From NCBI GenBank assembly GCA_934660965.1, contig CAKUIM010000021.1, positions 1 to 39,759 on the forward strand: a stretch of 39,759 nt of DNA. The letters are read 5' to 3'. Positions 37,008-39,759 of the stretch are shown here, piece by piece. The notes under the pieces were generated by a model. The model saw nothing but the letters and a program-made list of their open reading frames with translations, did no database searches and had not been told where the DNA came from. Both the position numbers and the translations under genes were made by a program. The stretch's first letter is position 1. Every line of letters begins with the position of its first letter. This DNA comes from an uncultured Oscillospiraceae bacterium. GTDB lineage: Bacteria; Bacillota; Clostridia; Oscillospirales; Oscillospiraceae.

Positions 37008-37622
37008 ATGCGAAAACACAAGAATTTCTGGGACAGAAATGCCGGTCGGTACGACCGCTTCATTCGAAAGGATCGGGCGGCGTATGACGAGATGTATGCG
37101 CTGATCCGGCCAGTCGTGAAAGGAAAAACGGTGCTGGAGCTGGCGACCGGCACGGGGCTGATCGCCAAGCACATCGTGAACGCGGCGGCGCACATCGAGG
37201 CGACGGACGCCTCCCCGGAGATGATCGCTGAGGCAAAGCGGGATAACCGCTCGGCGAAGCTGCACTTTTCCATGCAGGATATGTTCCGCCTGCCCTATGC
37301 GGACAAGTCCTTCGACGTGGTGATCGTGTCCAACGCACTGCACATCGTGCCGCAGCCGGAGAAAGCCCTTGCTGAGATCCGCCGGGTGCTGAAGGACGAC
37401 GGCGTGCTCATCGCGCCCACCTTTACCCACGCGGGAAACTCGTTTTCCGGCAAGGCCAAGGCTTTTTTCATGAAGCTGGCGGGCTTTCCCCTCCACAGCA
37501 GATGGACAAGCGAGGGATACCTGCGCTTCCTGCGGCAGAACGGCTGGGCGGTACGGAAAAGCGCTGTTCTGAAAGCCTCGTTCCCGTTGACCTATGCAGA
37601 ATGTGTGAAATCGGAGGTGTGA
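37008..37622 (+). CDS. Class I SAM-dependent methyltransferase (first of three)
   Basis: 204 residues. N-terminal KNFWDRNAGRYDRFIRKD is typical of small-molecule methyltransferases of the UbiE/COQ5-like type. Motif I is VLELATGTGLIAKHIV, the acidic motif II is IEATDASPEMIAEA, and the motif IV region is DKSFDVVIVSNALHIVPQPE. The start at 37008 is chosen because GGGGAG lies 9 nt upstream; the in-frame extension to 36960 starts inside operator 3's flank. The stop is one base before the next gene. The methyl acceptor is unknown. Confidence 0.9.
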   Translation: MRKHKNFWDRNAGRYDRFIRKDRAAYDEMYALIRPVVKGKTVLELATGTGLIAKHIVNAAAHIEATDASPEMIAEAKRDNRSAKLHFSMQDMFRLPYADKSFDVVIVSNALHIVPQPEKALAEIRRVLKDDGVLIAPTFTHAGNSFSGKAKAFFMKLAGFPLHSRWTSEGYLRFLRQNGWAVRKSAVLKASFPLTYAECVKSEV

Positions 37623-37623
37623 C

Positions 37624-38229
37624 ATGTCATTCTTTGAAAATACCCGCAAGCCCGAAGGCTTTGGCGGAAAGCTCATGGTCGCCATGATGAACCTCGGGCA
37701 CAGCGCCGTGGCCCGGTGGGGGCTTCAATTTCTGAATGCTGCGCCGGACGCCAAGGTGCTGGACTGCGGCTGCGGCGGCGGGGCAAATATCCGACGGCTG
37801 CTGAAAAAATGTCCGCAGGGCATTGTGAAGGGCATCGACTATTCGCCCGTCAGCGTGGAGAAAACAAAAAAGGTCAATGAGACTGCCATCGCGGAGGGAC
37901 GCTGCGCTGTTCTGCAAGGCAGCGTGGCGGATATGATGTTTGCGGATAACTGGTTCGATGCGGTCACAGCCTTTGAAACCGTCTATTTCTGGCCCGACCT
38001 GCCCCGGTGCTTCTGCGAAGTTCAGCGGGTGCTGAAGCCCGGCGGGACATTTCTCATCTGCAACGAGAGCAACGGCGACACGGATAAGGACGAGAAGTGG
38101 ACGGAGATCATCGGCGGCATGACCATCTATAAGGACATTGAATTAAAGGCGTATCTGGAGCAGACGGGCTTTCATGAGGTGCAGATACACAAAAAGAAAA
38201 GCTGGCTGTGCGTCACGGCGCGGAAATGA
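37624..38229 (+). CDS. Class I SAM-dependent methyltransferase (second of three)
   Basis: 201 residues. Motif I is VLDCGCGGGANIRRLLKKCP, motif II KGIDYSPVSVEKTK, motif IV NWFDAVTAFETVYFWPDLPR, and then CEVQRVLKPGGTFLICNESN. The N-terminal FFENTRKPEGFGGKLMVAMM is a feature of a group of small methyltransferases found in gut Clostridia. GGAGGTG lies just before the ATG, inside the end of the preceding gene. Acceptor unknown. Confidence 0.92.
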   Translation: MSFFENTRKPEGFGGKLMVAMMNLGHSAVARWGLQFLNAAPDAKVLDCGCGGGANIRRLLKKCPQGIVKGIDYSPVSVEKTKKVNETAIAEGRCAVLQGSVADMMFADNWFDAVTAFETVYFWPDLPRCFCEVQRVLKPGGTFLICNESNGDTDKDEKWTEIIGGMTIYKDIELKAYLEQTGFHEVQIHKKKSWLCVTARK

Positions 38230-38240
38230 GGAGATCAAGC

Positions 38241-38423
38241 ATGAGCATTTTTGCATCCATCCTGCGCACGGCTTATAAGCTCTCCGGCGCGAAAAAGGCG
38301 TTCGCCTTGCCGGCGGATGCACTGCGGAAGGAAATTGAAAAGCAGAACCGGCACCGCGGCGTTTTTACGCCCACCGACCGCAAGGCGGACTTCGCAAAGA
38401 TTGTGGATTTTTTGAAGAGATGA
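38241..38423 (+). CDS. Small protein, possible N-terminal fragment of an alpha/beta hydrolase
   Basis: 60 residues starting MSIFASILRTAYKLSGAKKA, with GAGGAGATCAAGC before the ATG. The sequence continues ALPADALRKEIEKQNRHRGV and FTPTDRKADFAKIVDFLKR-stop. The pattern (amphipathic helix, then NRHRGVFTPTDRKA) resembles what I recall of the N-terminus of alpha/beta hydrolases that accompany such methyltransferases, so this may be a truncated remnant. No hydrolase body (no GXSXG) follows. It could equally be a genuine small protein kept in the operon. Confidence 0.55.
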   Translation: MSIFASILRTAYKLSGAKKAFALPADALRKEIEKQNRHRGVFTPTDRKADFAKIVDFLKR

Positions 38424-38467
38424 GATCGGAAACGGTCGTGTGATGATTGAAACACGGAGGAAGGACC

Positions 38468-39151
38468 ATGGAACAAGAAGAAGCCATTCGCAGTGCCTAT
38501 CGGCTGACAGGTGGAAATAGCTTTTATGACGGCATGATCACCTGCTCTACTCTGAGCGGGAAAGCGGTGTGCCGCTTGGTGTGGGCAATGAACAAGGCGG
38601 AAAACGACGCCTATCTGGAAAAGGCAATGTCCGGTATTCCGGAGCATTTCTCCGGCAAGCTGCTGGAAGTGCCGGTGGGAACAGGGATTCTGACCATGCC
38701 GGTTTATAAGACTATGCCGGAGGCGGACATTACCTGTCTCGATTATTCGCCCGATATGATGAGGCAGGCACGGGAAAAGGCTGACCGTCTACACCTGAAA
38801 AATGTAACCTTCCGGCAGGGCGATGTGGGAGCACTCTCCTATGCAGACGACACCTTCGACATCGTTTTGTCGCTGAACGGCTTTCATGCTTTTCCGGACA
38901 AGGAAGCCGCTTATCGGGAGGTTTTCCGGGTTTTGAGACCCGGCGGGACATTCTGCGGATGCTTCTATGTGAAGGGCGAGCACAAGCGGACGGATTGGTT
39001 TGTCCGGCATGTTTATGAAAAGGCAGGTTTTTTCACACCGCCCTATGAGACGGTTTCCAGTCTGAAAGCACGGCTGGATGGAATGTATGCGGATGTGGAC
39101 ATGGGAAACCTGAAAAGCATGGCATGGTTTGTCTGCCGAAAAGCGGGTTAA
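38468..39151 (+). CDS. Class I SAM-dependent methyltransferase (third of three)
   Basis: 227 residues. Start ATG at 38468 with GGAGGAAGG upstream; the TTG start at 38447 is rejected. Motif I is LLEVPVGTGILTMPV, motif II ITCLDYSPDMMRQAREKADR, motif IV DDTFDIVLSLNGFHAFPDKE, then VFRVLRPGGTFCGCFYVKGE. The N-terminal EEAIRSAYRLTGGNSFYDGM precedes the fold. It is only distantly like the two methyltransferases upstream, so the three are not recent tandem copies. Acceptor unknown. Confidence 0.9.
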   Translation: MEQEEAIRSAYRLTGGNSFYDGMITCSTLSGKAVCRLVWAMNKAENDAYLEKAMSGIPEHFSGKLLEVPVGTGILTMPVYKTMPEADITCLDYSPDMMRQAREKADRLHLKNVTFRQGDVGALSYADDTFDIVLSLNGFHAFPDKEAAYREVFRVLRPGGTFCGCFYVKGEHKRTDWFVRHVYEKAGFFTPPYETVSSLKARLDGMYADVDMGNLKSMAWFVCRKAG

Positions 39152-39202
39152 ATCTGAGATGGTCTCATGCACGCAAGAAAGAACAAGGAGGGAGGCAATC
39201 AG

Positions 39203-39759
39203 ATGAAGGACAACGAGCTTCTATTCGACCGCAAAAGCCATGTGCTGTATTCTAAGCCCTGCAAGAAGGAGATACGGGCGAAGATCGCCCTGCACTATCC
39301 GGAAGCAGAGCGGGAGACAGTATGGGAAAAGGTGCAGCGGCAGTACGCGGTCTTTCTCTCCGACTGGCGCACCGACTTGGGCGGCAAAAAGAACTTCCAC
39401 AACGGCGTAGGCGGCACCTACGACTGCATCGCCATCATGAGCTATTATGTGGTCTGCAAAGCAGTTACTTCGTTCCGTGAAATCGAAGAGATGGAGGAAA
39501 ATCTGATTCTTCCGACTTTCCGCAAACTGAAATTTGTGGACTGCAACAAGCCGTTCTGGAGGAAGCTGATGTACAAGGCGTTTGTTCGTGCGAAAAGCGG
39601 CTGCGACAAATGGCACGATTACGAGATGTCGGTTGCGCCTTATGAAACCGACAAGCCTATTTATTATGAATTTACATCGTGCCCGGCAGCGGAGTTTGCT
39701 ATCAAGCACGGTCTTACGGATATTATGCCCGCCCTGTGCAATGTGGACTATGCGTCCAT
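39203..39759 (+). CDS. L-2-amino-thiazoline-4-carboxylic acid hydrolase-family protein, 3' end cut by window
   Basis: 185 codons visible from the ATG at 39203, with GGAGGGAGG upstream. Features of the family are FLSDWRTDLGGKKNFHNGVG, the mid-protein YYVVCKAVTSFREIEEM, and the C-terminal signature YEFTSCPAAEFAIKHGLTDI then MPALCNVDYAS. The enzyme that named the family hydrolyses a thiazoline ring on the way to cysteine; most gut relatives have no proven activity. It follows the third methyltransferase by 51 nt and is probably in the same operon. The C-terminus is beyond the window. Confidence 0.8.
   Translation, partial: MKDNELLFDRKSHVLYSKPCKKEIRAKIALHYPEAERETVWEKVQRQYAVFLSDWRTDLGGKKNFHNGVGGTYDCIAIMSYYVVCKAVTSFREIEEMEENLILPTFRKLKFVDCNKPFWRKLMYKAFVRAKSGCDKWHDYEMSVAPYETDKPIYYEFTSCPAAEFAIKHGLTDIMPALCNVDYAS

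Noticed and set aside
1..39759. CRISPR array, rRNA genes, intact transposase or integrase
   Set aside because: No regularly spaced repeats, rRNA-like sequence or DDE/tyrosine/serine recombinase motifs were seen on either strand.

Overview
The window is a GC-rich stretch of chromosome from a Gram-positive, Clostridia-type bacterium, most like the Oscillospiraceae (Flavonifractor/Intestinimonas/Lawsonibacter-like). Reasons: strong AGGAGG-type ribosome binding sites, the gene order of the S10-spc-alpha ribosomal supercluster with adk, map, a KOW protein and infA, zinc-type S14 and L36, a lipoprotein solute receptor, and sigma-A and sigma-54 promoters of Firmicutes type. The genus is inference. 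No rRNA, tRNA, CRISPR array or intact insertion sequence was recognised.

Left part (1-8251): a minus-strand operon encodes a cyclase/kynurenine-formamidase-type hydrolase, a peptide-type solute-binding lipoprotein, two permeases and two ATPases (the last cut by the window edge). Divergent from it is a PAS/AAA+/Fis-type sigma-54 activator. The intergenic region holds a textbook -24/-12 promoter facing the operon and upstream palindromes of the form TGTCTC-N6-GAGACA, so regulator, sites, transporter and enzyme form one circuit. A terminator separates the activator from a convergent serine hydrolase gene (8270-9448), which lies downstream of an unrecognised 210-residue protein. A zinc alcohol dehydrogenase diverges from that pair across overlapping promoters that contain a perfect palindrome.

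Central part (11556-28775): the ribosomal protein supercluster, all on the minus strand, runs rpsJ to rplQ from a consensus promoter at 28747-28775 to a terminator at 11556-11587. It is complete and compact, but four places carry extra non-coding DNA: the roughly 650-nt rpsJ leader, the rpsN-rpsH gap (589 nt), the rpoA-rplQ gap (320 nt) and the region behind rplQ. Three of these hold related copies of a hairpin-bearing repeat. Three insertions are flanked by direct duplications of the preceding gene's 3' end, including its stop codon.

Right part (28841-39759): a DUF1576-type membrane protein with an internal duplication, translationally coupled to a histidine-kinase-like ATPase that lacks an obvious phospho-accepting His; gap (GAPDH) with its own promoter; a flavin reductase-like protein; an 858-residue zinc-ribbon/transmembrane protein of unknown function; and a small Cro/C1 regulator. 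Last is a plus-strand cluster of three SAM methyltransferases, a 60-residue possible hydrolase fragment and an L-2-amino-thiazoline-4-carboxylate hydrolase-like protein (cut by the right edge). A TTGACA/TATACT promoter and three GTTAG-N6-CTAAC palindromes precede this cluster.
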